NCBI GenBank assembly: GCA_964566965.1
Contig: CAZMKO010000039.1
Coordinates: 1-22,278 of the forward strand
Length of the DNA: 22,278 nt
Direction of reading: 5' to 3'
Source: Oleiagrimonas sp964566965
Lineage (GTDB): Bacteria; Pseudomonadota; Gammaproteobacteria; Xanthomonadales; Rhodanobacteraceae
The position numbers and the translations under genes are program-made. The notes beneath the pieces are model-generated. The model made no database searches. It saw only the letters and a program-made list of their open reading frames with translations, and was not told the DNA's origin. Below are positions 15,005 through 22,278 of this stretch, piece by piece; the stretch's first letter is position 1, and every line of letters begins with the position of its first letter.

Positions 15005-16807
15005 CTACGGCAACGGCGCGCAGCGCTCGTGCAGCCAGGCGCGGTCGGCCTCGTCCAGCAACGGCGCCAGCTGCTGCTCGACGTCGGCATGGTAGGCGTT
15101 GAGCCAATGGCGCTCGGCGGGCGACAGCAGGGACGGTTCGATGGCGCGGGTGTCGATGGGGCACAGCGTGAGGGTTTCGAATTCCAGGAACTGGCCGAAC
15201 TCGGTTTCCGGCCCGCGCCGCACGGCCGCCAGGTTTTCGTGGCGGATGCCGTGGCGGCCGGGTTTGTAGATGCCCGGCTCGATGGACGTGATCATGCCCG
15301 GCTCGAACGCCACGAAGGTGCCGCCGCTGCGGGGCGGTCGGATGTCCTGCGGCCCCTCGTGCACGTTGAGGAAATAGCCCACGCCGTGCCCGGTGCCGTG
15401 CCCGAAGTCCGCGCCCACCGCCCACAGCGGCGCGCGCGCCAGGGTGTCCAGTTGTTGGCCGCTGGTGCCGACCGGGAAACGCGCCATGCTGAGGCCGATC
15501 ATGCCCTTCAGTACGGCGGTGCAATCGCGCCGCTGCTCCTCGGTGCTCGGCCCGAACGCCCACACGCGGGTGATGTCGGTGGTGCCGCCCTGGTATTGAC
15601 CGCCGGAATCGACCAGCAGCAGCCCCTCGGCCTTGAGCGTGGCATGGCGCTCGGGCGTGGCGCTGTAGTGCGGCAGCGCGCCGTTGGCCATGTAGCCGGC
15701 AATGGTGCCGAAGCTCAGACTCACAAAACCCGGCCGCGCCGCGCGCGCCTCGTGCAGGATGTCCGCCACGTCCAGCTCGGTCACGGTTTGTCCGTCGGCC
15801 AGTGCCTTTTCGATGCGGTGGAAACCGTGCACCAGCGCCGCACCATCCTCGCGCATGGTGGCACGGACGTGTTCCAGTTCCGCCTCGGATTTCACCGCCT
15901 TCATGGCCGTCGACGGATTGGGCAACTCGATGCGTGTCACCGCTTCGGGCAGGGCGTCGACGATGGCCGCCACCACCCGTGACGGGTCGTACATCACCAC
16001 CGCATCGGCATCGAGTGCGGCCAGGATGCGGGGGGTGTCGGCATAATCGGCCAGCTCGATGCCGTCGTCGGCCAGGGTCCGGCGCAGGGCGTCGTCGAAT
16101 TTGCCGGTATCCACGAACAGCGTGCAACGGTCGGCGTCGAGCAGCAGGTGGGCCAGGAACACCGGGTTGTATTCGACATCGCTGCCGCGCAGGTTGGTCA
16201 TCCAGGCGATGTCGTCCAGTGCGCTGACCAGATGGTGGGTGGCACCGGCACGGGCCATGGCGTCACGCACCTGTGCCAGTTTGTCGCCGCGCGGCGTCAT
16301 GGCAAAGGCCGCGGCGTGTTCGTATACCGGTTGCCGGGGCAGGGCGGGACGTTCGTCCCAGACTTCACCGGGCAGATCCAGGTCGATGCGCAGCGCGATC
16401 CCGGCGGCGCCGAGTTCGTCGTGCAGCTGATCCTCGGCCCCCAGCGACAGGCTGTCGCCGGCCACCGCGACGGTATCGCCGCGGTCGAGGCGTTCGGCCA
16501 GCCAGTACAGGTGCTCCGGCGTATGCGGCACGCGCAGGCGCATCAGGGTGACGCCGGTGCCCTGCAGTTGCCGCTCGGCCTGTTCGAAATAACGCGAATC
16601 GGTCCACAGGCCGGCGAAATCGGTGCCCACGATCAGGGTGCCGGCGGAGCCGTCGAAACCGGAAAAATGCGCGCGGGCCTGCCAATGTTCCGGCAGGTAT
16701 TCGGACAGGTGCGGGTCGGCGCTGGGGATCAGGCAGGCGGCCACGTCGTGGACACGCATGGCGTCGCGCAGCGCGGCAAGGCGGGAGGCGATGAGGTCGT
16801 TTTTCAT
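15005..16807 (-). CDS. Xaa-Pro aminopeptidase (aminopeptidase P family, long three-domain form)
   Basis: A 600-residue M24 metallopeptidase that removes an N-terminal residue preceding proline. The two N-terminal creatinase-like domains span about residues 1-310. The C-terminal pita-bread domain carries the dinuclear metal ligands Asp400 and Asp411 (LVDSGG and TTDITRVW), His474 (GTGHGVGYF), Glu510 (SIEPGIY) and Glu524 (IRHENL). At 600 residues it resembles the eukaryotic cytosolic XPNPEP1 type, longer than E. coli PepP (about 440). There is no signal peptide, so it is cytoplasmic. The ATG at 16807 gives MKNDLIASRLAALRDAM; the ribosome site is weak (GGGCGG). It diverges from the deaminase gene. 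Confidence 0.94.
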   Translation of the reverse strand: MKNDLIASRLAALRDAMRVHDVAACLIPSADPHLSEYLPEHWQARAHFSGFDGSAGTLIVGTDFAGLWTDSRYFEQAERQLQGTGVTLMRLRVPHTPEHLYWLAERLDRGDTVAVAGDSLSLGAEDQLHDELGAAGIALRIDLDLPGEVWDERPALPRQPVYEHAAAFAMTPRGDKLAQVRDAMARAGATHHLVSALDDIAWMTNLRGSDVEYNPVFLAHLLLDADRCTLFVDTGKFDDALRRTLADDGIELADYADTPRILAALDADAVVMYDPSRVVAAIVDALPEAVTRIELPNPSTAMKAVKSEAELEHVRATMREDGAALVHGFHRIEKALADGQTVTELDVADILHEARAARPGFVSLSFGTIAGYMANGALPHYSATPERHATLKAEGLLLVDSGGQYQGGTTDITRVWAFGPSTEEQRRDCTAVLKGMIGLSMARFPVGTSGQQLDTLARAPLWAVGADFGHGTGHGVGYFLNVHEGPQDIRPPRSGGTFVAFEPGMITSIEPGIYKPGRHGIRHENLAAVRRGPETEFGQFLEFETLTLCPIDTRAIEPSLLSPAERHWLNAYHADVEQQLAPLLDEADRAWLHERCAPLP

Positions 16808-16966
16808 CCGCCCATGCTACCGCCACGCATGGCCGCACCGGTAGGGGGTGGCGTGGTTTTCGGGGTGTCGCGCGGCGCTGGATCGGGATGTCGGCAAAGG
16901 TCCATCGACGCCAAGAATGTGGCCGCAGCTGCTAACCTGACGATCCTGTCAAACGAGTCGGAATCG

Positions 16967-17413
16967 ATGATGGATGCATTCATGCAGGCGGCGATCGATG
17001 AAGCCCGGGCCGGTGCGGCCGAAGGCGGCGTGCCGATCGGTTCGGTGCTGGTGCACGAGGGCCGGATCATCGGGCGCGGGCACAACCGTCGCGTGCAGAA
17101 GGGCAGCGCCATTCTGCACGGAGAGATGGACGCGCTGGAGCAGGCCGGCCGGCAGCCGGCCGAGGTGTATCGCCAGTCGGTGCTCTACACCACGTTGTCA
17201 CCGTGCTCGATGTGCAGCGGCGCCGTCCTGCTGTACGGCATCCCGCGCGTGATCATCGGCGAGAACGAGAGCTTCATGGGCGAGGAAGCCTGGCTGCGTT
17301 CGCGCGGTGTGGATGTGGTGGTGTGGGAGGACGACACCTGCAAGGCGCTGATGCGCGACTTCATGGCGGCCCATGCGGACCTGTGGAACGAGGACATCGG
17401 CGAGACATCCTGA
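16967..17413 (+). CDS. Cytosine deaminase-like protein, fungal Fcy1 type
   Basis: A 148-residue zinc-dependent deaminase of the CDA fold. Zinc ligands and the proton shuttle are His51 and Glu53 (LHGEMDAL), Cys80 and Cys83 (LSPCSMC). It resembles yeast cytosine deaminase Fcy1 (158 residues) closely from EGGVPIG to the C-terminus: RGHN-R-QKGSA-LHGE, YTTLSPC-MC, YGIPR--GEN and W-EDIGE. The yeast residues that close over cytosine correspond to Phe103, Trp140 and Asp143 here. This points to free-base deamination rather than the tRNA adenosine deaminase TadA; the E. coli CodA cytosine deaminase is an unrelated amidohydrolase. The start may be the ATG at 16967 or 16970. Location is cytoplasmic. Confidence 0.9.
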   Translation: MMDAFMQAAIDEARAGAAEGGVPIGSVLVHEGRIIGRGHNRRVQKGSAILHGEMDALEQAGRQPAEVYRQSVLYTTLSPCSMCSGAVLLYGIPRVIIGENESFMGEEAWLRSRGVDVVVWEDDTCKALMRDFMAAHADLWNEDIGETS

Positions 17414-17460
17414 CGATGTGACGTATCGCCCCCGGCATCATCGCGGTAGGCATGGCGGGG

Positions 17461-17490
17461 TATTGATTTGTATTTTTGTATGACAACACT
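17461..17490 (+). promoter_or_regulatory. AT-rich leader upstream of the glycosidase gene
   Basis: 23 of 30 bases are A or T in a window that is otherwise strongly GC-rich. TTGATT and TTGTAT are -35-like and the segment contains TTGTATGACAA, an imperfect inverted repeat that could be an operator. No -10 with correct spacing is convincing, so this is a probable promoter region without an assigned factor. Confidence 0.35.
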
Positions 17491-17533
17491 AGGCGAATTC
17501 CCGACCTCAGTCGCTCACAGGAAATTCGTCGTC

Positions 17534-19543
17534 ATGCAGCTTATGAAAACCGTCATGATCGTCATCGCCTGTCTCGGTCTTGGCGTCGGTGCGACGACCA
17601 TGGCGGCGCCGGCCACCGCGCCGGCCGCCCCGGCAGACGTGCTGGACATGCGTGCCAACCCGTCAAACAGCCACGATCGTCGTTTCAACATCTTTTTCGA
17701 CCAGGGTGCCTGGCACGGCTACAGCCTGCCGCCGCGAGCGGACGCGGCGACCGGTTTCGTCGGCCCGTTCGTGCATGCCCTGGATGCCGGCACCTGGGCC
17801 GGCGCGCGCTTCGGCACCCTGGAACTGCATGACCCCGGCGATGGCCGGCCCGTGGCGCTGACGCCCGACAGCGGTCACGCGATGCCAGGCTATCTGGAAC
17901 GCCGCTTCCATGGCGACGGCCTGCAGGTACGCCAGCAGTTGTTGTTTGCCGATGGCTGGCGCGCGCTGGTGCGCATCCGGATCCAGTCGCCGCGTTCGCG
18001 GGACGTGCGGGTGGCCGTGGGCGGGCAGGCGTTTGCGGGCGCAGCCAAGCCGGTCGTCGACGGCGACGGCATACGTCAGACCCTGGACGCCGCCGGCCAG
18101 ACCCTGACCACGACGCTGCGTGTCCCGGGCGCCGTGACGGCATCGGTATCGGGGGCGGACTATCACCTGACGCCGGACCAGCCTCTGCACCTGACCGCGA
18201 ACCGGCCGGTGGTGTTGTATGCGGTACAGACATTGCGGATGGATCCGTCCGCAACACCGCCGGCCGTGGACGTCGCCGCCGCCTGGGACGCCAACCGGCG
18301 GCGCTGGCACGGTTACCTCGCGGCCACGCGCCACGCGCATCTCGACGGCCTCGACGATGCCCTGGCGCGTCGTGTCGCGGTCAAGGCCGTCGTGACGTTG
18401 ATCGGCAACTGGCGCGCGGCGCGTGGCGACATGCGGCATGACGGTGTGGTGCCGTCCTACTCGGTCGACTATTTCAACGGCTTCTGGGCCTGGGATTCCT
18501 GGAAGCACGCGGCCGCGCTGGCGGCATTCGCACCGGACCTGGCCCGCGACCAGATCCGCGCCATGTTCGACTACCAGCGCAGGGACGGCATGGTGGCCGA
18601 CGCCGTGTACCTCGACAAGCGCGACAACAACTGGCGCGACACCAAGCCGCCGCTGGCCACCTGGTCGGTGCTGAAAGTGTTCGACGCGACCGGCGACAAG
18701 GCATTCCTGGCCGAGATGTACGACAAACTGGTGCGTTACCACCGTTGGTGGTACGCCGATCGCGACCATGACGGCAACGGCCTGGCCGAGTACGGCTCCA
18801 CCGACGGCACCGCGGTGGCGGCCAAGTGGGAAAGCGGCATGGACAACGGCGTGCGCTTCGACGCCATTGACATGCTCAAGAACCACGACGGGGCCTGGTC
18901 GATGAACCAGGAATCGGCGGACCTCAACGCCTACCTGTACCTGGATGCCAGTGGCCTGGCCCGCATCGCCGACGTGCTCGGCAAGTCCGCGCAGGCGGCA
19001 CAGTGGCACAAGCAGGCCCGGCGCATCGCCAAGGCCGTGCGCGAGAACATGTTCGATGCCCGTCGTGGCTGGTTCTTCGATCGCCGACTGGGTACCGGCG
19101 AGCTGGTACCGGTGTTCGGCGCCGAAGGCTGGATCCCGGTGTGGGCGGGCGTGGCGACCTCGCGGCAGGCCGAAGCCGTTGCCACGCACATGCTCGATGC
19201 GCGCAAATTCGCCACCTTCATGCCATTCCCGACCCTGGCCCGGGACGACCCGCATTTCGAACCCGAAACCGGCTACTGGCGCGGCCCGGTATGGATGGAC
19301 CAGGCCCTGTTCGGCGTCCAGGCCCTGCGTCGTTATGGTTACGACGACGATGCCGCCCGCCTGGCACGTCGGTTGATCCGGCACGCACAGGACATGCCGG
19401 GCCAGGGCGCCATGTATGAAAACTACGATCCGCTGACCGGCAAGGGTTATCAGGCGCGCAACTTCAGCTGGGCCGCGGCCAGCTATTTCTTGCTGCTCAC
19501 GTCGTCGAACAAGCCGGACGGGCACCCTGCCAACCGGCCTTGA
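17534..19543 (+). CDS. Exported GH63-like alpha-glucosidase (YgjK type)
   Basis: A 669-residue protein with a signal peptide (MQLMKTVMIVIACLGLGVGA, cleavage probably near TMA-AP, residue 24), so it is periplasmic or secreted. The N-terminal part (about 30-260) should be a beta-sandwich; the remainder is an (alpha/alpha)6 barrel. Motifs shared with the GH63/trehalase-like clan are FWAWDSWKHA, DNNWRDTKPPLATW, KWESGMDN (Asp437, likely the acid), MNQESADLNAYLY, YWRGPVWMD and YENYDP (Glu629, likely the base). E. coli YgjK is the nearest described relative I can name. The substrate is probably an alpha-glucoside but is not shown. The start at 17534 has AGGAAA 9 bases upstream. It appears to be a single-gene unit, 120 bases after the deaminase gene and convergent with the next gene. 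Confidence 0.85.
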   Translation: MQLMKTVMIVIACLGLGVGATTMAAPATAPAAPADVLDMRANPSNSHDRRFNIFFDQGAWHGYSLPPRADAATGFVGPFVHALDAGTWAGARFGTLELHDPGDGRPVALTPDSGHAMPGYLERRFHGDGLQVRQQLLFADGWRALVRIRIQSPRSRDVRVAVGGQAFAGAAKPVVDGDGIRQTLDAAGQTLTTTLRVPGAVTASVSGADYHLTPDQPLHLTANRPVVLYAVQTLRMDPSATPPAVDVAAAWDANRRRWHGYLAATRHAHLDGLDDALARRVAVKAVVTLIGNWRAARGDMRHDGVVPSYSVDYFNGFWAWDSWKHAAALAAFAPDLARDQIRAMFDYQRRDGMVADAVYLDKRDNNWRDTKPPLATWSVLKVFDATGDKAFLAEMYDKLVRYHRWWYADRDHDGNGLAEYGSTDGTAVAAKWESGMDNGVRFDAIDMLKNHDGAWSMNQESADLNAYLYLDASGLARIADVLGKSAQAAQWHKQARRIAKAVRENMFDARRGWFFDRRLGTGELVPVFGAEGWIPVWAGVATSRQAEAVATHMLDARKFATFMPFPTLARDDPHFEPETGYWRGPVWMDQALFGVQALRRYGYDDDAARLARRLIRHAQDMPGQGAMYENYDPLTGKGYQARNFSWAAASYFLLLTSSNKPDGHPANRP

Positions 19544-19560
19544 GACGTTGTTGAGCCGCA

Positions 19561-19631
19561 GAGCCCGAATGGAATGCAGGAGCGGTGGGAGCCGCGATCG
19601 ATCTGGCCGCAAGCCACACCATTTCCCGCTG
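19561..19631 (+). repeat. Long dispersed repeat, copy E
   Basis: GAGCCCGAATGG, then GGAGCGGTGGGAGCCGCGATC, then a CTGGCCGCAAG centre and CATTTCCCGC. It matches the first two thirds of copies A and C; the right arm is missing where the ChaC-like gene ends. It lies between convergent genes. Confidence 0.6.
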
Positions 19632-20210
19632 TCACATCCGCGGGTTTTCGTGCAGTCGCTGCAAGGCCATTTCCAGCGCGAACACATGCGGATCGTCCGC
19701 GCCCAATTCCCGCAATGCCGCCGCCAGCTTCAACAGGTATTCGTCATTGGGGCCGCTGGGCCCGCGCGCGCCGGCGATGTGACGGGCAATGGCTTCGTCG
19801 CTGGCCGGTCCCAGCCAGGCGGCGTTGTCGTCGGTGGCGATGTACACCAACCCCTCGTCGCTGCCGCCGTCGCGAAAATGCAGCGTGGTGGTGAAGCGCA
19901 GGTAGCCATTCTTCTCGCGCACATCCAGCTGCTCGAACGTCGCCGGTACCACGCGGTAGGCCATGCCCACGCATTCAACGCCCGGCGTCGGCACCAGCGT
20001 GGCCACCCGGCCGGGATGTTGCGGTGTGCCGCGGTGGTCGTGCGATCCCTGCCAGAAACGCCGCGACCAGCCCTCGATGGACGCCGGCCGGCGCTCGACA
20101 TACGGAAACCCGGCCTTGTAGATCAGCGAGCCGTAACCGAACAGCCAGATACTGTCGTGACCGCTGAGATCCTGGCGGGTGCGGTTGATGGCGGTGGTGT
20201 CGTGGGACAT
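19632..20210 (-). CDS. chaC: ChaC-like gamma-glutamylcyclotransferase
   Basis: A 192-residue protein of the ChaC family, which degrades glutathione to 5-oxoproline and Cys-Gly in the cytoplasm. The substrate loop IWLFGYGSLIYKAGFP (about residues 21-36) and the following RRFWQGSHDHRGTPQHPGRVATL are highly characteristic. The catalytic glutamate is probably Glu99 in LDVREKNGY. The start at 20210 (MSHDTTAINR) is the most likely; ATG at 20243 and GTG at 20255 are in frame, and none has a good ribosome site. It is convergent with the glycosidase gene and divergent from rnk. Confidence 0.9.
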   Translation of the reverse strand: MSHDTTAINRTRQDLSGHDSIWLFGYGSLIYKAGFPYVERRPASIEGWSRRFWQGSHDHRGTPQHPGRVATLVPTPGVECVGMAYRVVPATFEQLDVREKNGYLRFTTTLHFRDGGSDEGLVYIATDDNAAWLGPASDEAIARHIAGARGPSGPNDEYLLKLAAALRELGADDPHVFALEMALQRLHENPRM

Positions 20211-20378
20211 GGGTGGACAGGTGATGACGTGTTCGTGCCTCATTGTGAGGCCCACGGACCGCCGCGTACATGGTGTTTGCCGATATGTTCATGCCATGAT
20301 TGACCGCGCGCCAGGACGTGAACGGAACCCCGGAGGGAACGGCGCGCCCGGCCTTCCGACATCACCCACGAGGACCCC

Positions 20379-20792
20379 ATGAACGCCAAGCCACCCATCA
20401 TCGTCTCGTCCCGGGACATGGATCGCCTTGAGGTATTGCTGGATTCGCTTCCGGACGATGCCTTTCCCGGCCGCGAGGCGCTGGTCGCCGAACTCGATCG
20501 CGCGGAAGTCGTGGAGCCCGGCGAGGTACCTGATTCGGTGGTGACGATGAACTCGACCGTGCGCTTTCGCATCGAGGGATCCGACGAGGAATCCAGCCTC
20601 ACGCTGGTCTATCCCCGCGACGCCGATGGCAGCGCCGGCAAGCTGTCCATCCTTGCACCTGTCGGTGGCGCCTTGCTGGGCCTGTCGGTCGGCGACAGCA
20701 TCGACTGGCCGCGCCCCGGTGGTGGAAATTTGAAACTCACCATCGCCGAAGTAACCTACCAGCCCGAGCGCGCCGGCGACCTGCATCGCTGA
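20379..20792 (+). CDS. rnk: Regulator of nucleoside diphosphate kinase, Rnk
   Basis: A 137-residue protein of the GreA/GreB C-terminal family, the same length as E. coli Rnk (136). It shares VVTMNSTVRFR, LVYPRDAD, LSILAPVGGALLGLSVGDSI and YQPERAGD with E. coli Rnk, in the same order. The short N-terminal region (1-45) replaces the long coiled coil of GreA, so secondary-channel binding to RNA polymerase is possible but transcript cleavage is not expected. Rnk is known to affect nucleoside diphosphate kinase levels in E. coli and Pseudomonas. CGAGGA lies about 5 bases before the ATG. It is convergent with the AI-2E family gene. Confidence 0.92.
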   Translation: MNAKPPIIVSSRDMDRLEVLLDSLPDDAFPGREALVAELDRAEVVEPGEVPDSVVTMNSTVRFRIEGSDEESSLTLVYPRDADGSAGKLSILAPVGGALLGLSVGDSIDWPRPGGGNLKLTIAEVTYQPERAGDLHR

Positions 20793-20839
20793 GCCGGCTG
20801 TACTGGTGGGACTGGTGCGTGCCGGCACGTTGCGCCGGG

Positions 20840-21874
20840 CTACACCAGCCCGTTGGCCTCCAGCTCGCGCTTGATATAGGCGTAGAAGATCGGTGCGGCG
20901 ATCACGCCGGCCAGACCGAAGGCGGCCTCCATCACCAGCATCACGATCAGCAGTTCCCAGGCGGCGGCGCGGATCTGGCCGCCGACGATGCGTGCGTTGA
21001 GAAAATATTCGAGCTTGTGGATGGCGATCAAAAACAGCAATGCCGCAATGCCCACACCCAGCGATACCGACAGCGCGGCGATCACGATGAGCACGTTGGT
21101 GATCAGGTTGCCGACCACCGGCAGCATGCCGATCACGAAGGTGAGCAGGACCAGCGTTTTGGCCAGTGGCAGATGCACGCCGAAGATCGGCAGCGCACCC
21201 AGCAGAAACAGCCCGGTCAGCAACGTGTTGATGGCCGCGATCTTCACCTGCGCAAACACGATGTCATGGAAGGCATGCGCCAGGTGCGAGGCACGCCGGC
21301 GCAGTGCCATCGCCAGTGGTCCCGAGCGGTCGCTGGAGCGCAAACGGCTGAGCGCGATGATGGCGCCCAGTACCAGGCCGATCAGTATCTGCACGAACAC
21401 CACCACCGCCTGCTTGCCGGCATGCCCCAGGGCACCGGCATGCTTGCCGATCCAGCGCATGATGTCCTTGCGCACGCCTTCGACGGAAGCGGGCAGGTGG
21501 TCGACGATCCAGGCCGGCATCTGGTCGCGGGCGCGGTCGAACAGTGGCACGAATTGCTTGCGCCACATTTCCTGCGGATTGCCGAGCTGGTTGTGCAGCA
21601 GGGATATCGCGCCGAATACCAGGCCGATCAGCAAACCGATCACCACGATCGCCAGCAGCGTCACCAGAAGCCATTGCGCCCAGTCGCGGTTGCGCGTCAG
21701 CCAGCGCGTGAGGAACGGTGTACCGATACGGATCAGTTCATAGATCAGCAGCCCGGCGAACAACGCCGGCAACAGATCCAACCGCAGCGTCAGCCACAAC
21801 GCCAACCCCGCGAGCACGGCACTGAGCCATCCGATTTGACGATCCGACAGAACCGGTTTGATGGGCATGGGCAT
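20840..21874 (-). CDS. AI-2E (PerM) family membrane protein
   Basis: A 344-residue integral membrane protein of the AI-2E transporter/PerM family, whose members are variously described as autoinducer-2 exporters, sodium/proton antiporters or permeases. The pattern is typical: two or three N-terminal helices (LSAVLAGLALWLTLRL, LPALFAGLLIYELI, LLVTLLAIVVIGLLIG), a long amphipathic segment (about 90-145), then helices including VVVFVQILIGLVLGAII, TLLTGLFLLGALPIFGVHLP and VLLTFVIGMLPVVGNLI, and the C-terminal EAAFGLAGVIAAPIFYAYIKREL. Function is not assignable. The start is the ATG at 21874 or a GTG at 21880; no clear ribosome site. Confidence 0.87.
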   Translation of the reverse strand: MPMPIKPVLSDRQIGWLSAVLAGLALWLTLRLDLLPALFAGLLIYELIRIGTPFLTRWLTRNRDWAQWLLVTLLAIVVIGLLIGLVFGAISLLHNQLGNPQEMWRKQFVPLFDRARDQMPAWIVDHLPASVEGVRKDIMRWIGKHAGALGHAGKQAVVVFVQILIGLVLGAIIALSRLRSSDRSGPLAMALRRRASHLAHAFHDIVFAQVKIAAINTLLTGLFLLGALPIFGVHLPLAKTLVLLTFVIGMLPVVGNLITNVLIVIAALSVSLGVGIAALLFLIAIHKLEYFLNARIVGGQIRAAAWELLIVMLVMEAAFGLAGVIAAPIFYAYIKRELEANGLV

Positions 21875-22005
21875 GTTCACAAGGACGAGGACGACAGTAT
21901 CCCGGTTGGCGTGCCCTGGCGCCAGAGGTACGGGTGGCTATACGGGAAATCTCGAGAAAACCGGGCCGGGCTCTTGTGGGGAACCTCGAAAAACCATGCT
22001 TTTTT

Positions 22006-22029
22006 GTGGGAGCGGCTTCAGCCGCGATG
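22006..22029 (+). repeat. Short REP-like palindrome
   Basis: GTGGGAGC, GGCTTCAGCC core, GCGATG. It is the same unit as 6859-6883 in opposite orientation. It is preceded by CCTCGAAAAACC, resembling bases upstream of copy A (CCTCGGAAAACG), so the repeated block may be longer. It lies in the 212-base gap between two minus-strand genes. Confidence 0.6.
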
Positions 22030-22086
22030 ACGCGTATGCGTCGTCGTTGTTTCATTCGCGGCATTCACGAGGGGTGTCCCATCCGT

Positions 22087-22278
22087 TCAGGTGGGACTTT
22101 CAGTGTCCACCTGATCGTCCCAGGCCGCCGCGGCAAGACGCTGTGCGTGCTCGCGGATGTCGCGGGGCCAGTCGGCCATGCACTGGTTGAAGCGTTCGTG
22201 GTCACTCCGGTAGAACGCGCGCAACGCCTCCTCGAAACCCGGTCGGTTGCCGGCCATCGTCGTCATGAACCGGTACGC
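22087..22278 (-). CDS. DUF2239 family protein, C-terminal part
   Basis: The 63 C-terminal residues of a gene that begins beyond the window edge, ending in a TGA at 22089-22087. The sequence includes MAGNRPGFEEALRAFY, then RFNQCMADWPRDIREHAQRLA, which I recognise as the conserved C-terminus of DUF2239 proteins (usual motif MAGDRPGFEEATRALF). The family has no established function. The tail after the domain, DDQVDTESPT, is polar and short. Confidence 0.75.
   Translation of the reverse strand, partial: AYRFMTTMAGNRPGFEEALRAFYRSDHERFNQCMADWPRDIREHAQRLAAAAWDDQVDTESPT

Overview
The window is GC-rich chromosomal DNA from a gammaproteobacterium, most probably of the Xanthomonadales (Lysobacterales), perhaps near the Rhodanobacteraceae. 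The evidence is the E. coli-type his operon order hisB-hisH-hisA-hisF-hisIE, an mtnB-mtnD-mtnC methionine salvage cluster, a Tat-exported high-potential iron-sulfur protein, and short GTGGGAGC...GCGATG palindromes of the kind common in these genomes. The genus cannot be fixed from the sequence alone. There is no prophage, plasmid, CRISPR array, rRNA, tRNA or insertion sequence.

Layout. 1-3275 (+): the end of hisB, then hisH, hisA, hisF and hisIE, every junction overlapping by 1-4 bases. 3387-4280 (+): a pirin. 4305-6215 (-): mtnB, mtnD and mtnC, read towards pirin. 6409-6762 (+): a HiPIP gene diverging from mtnB, with a probable Fur box between them and a UUCG-loop terminator after it. 6763-7134: no gene; terminator and repeats. 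7135-10168 (-): two tandem APC-family amino-acid permeases. 10319-10882 (+): a NUDIX protein. 11040-12704 (-): 3-hydroxyanthranilate dioxygenase and a cysteine-synthase-like PLP enzyme. 12971-16807 (-): parE and an aminopeptidase P, separated by a long perfect hairpin. 16967-19543 (+): a yeast-type cytosine deaminase homologue and a secreted GH63-like glycosidase. 19632-20210 (-): a ChaC-like gamma-glutamylcyclotransferase. 20379-20792 (+): rnk. 20840-21874 (-): an AI-2E/PerM-family membrane protein. 22087-22278 (-): the end of a DUF2239 gene.

Most of this is core metabolism. The five his genes cover the middle and some of the early steps of histidine synthesis. The three mtn genes cover successive steps of the methionine salvage pathway from methylthioribulose-1-phosphate. 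The remaining genes are mostly single-gene units, many in convergent pairs, with dispersed repeats in the convergent gaps.

I did not find a clear undescribed multi-gene system. The points most worth checking are: an 18-codon in-frame insertion in hisB bounded by a short direct repeat; a roughly 85-100 bp repeat family with inverted arms, found mainly between convergent genes; the probable Fur site between mtnB and the HiPIP gene; the perfect 23-bp inverted repeat between the aminopeptidase gene and parE; and a bacterial homologue of fungal cytosine deaminase that keeps all the substrate-gating residues.
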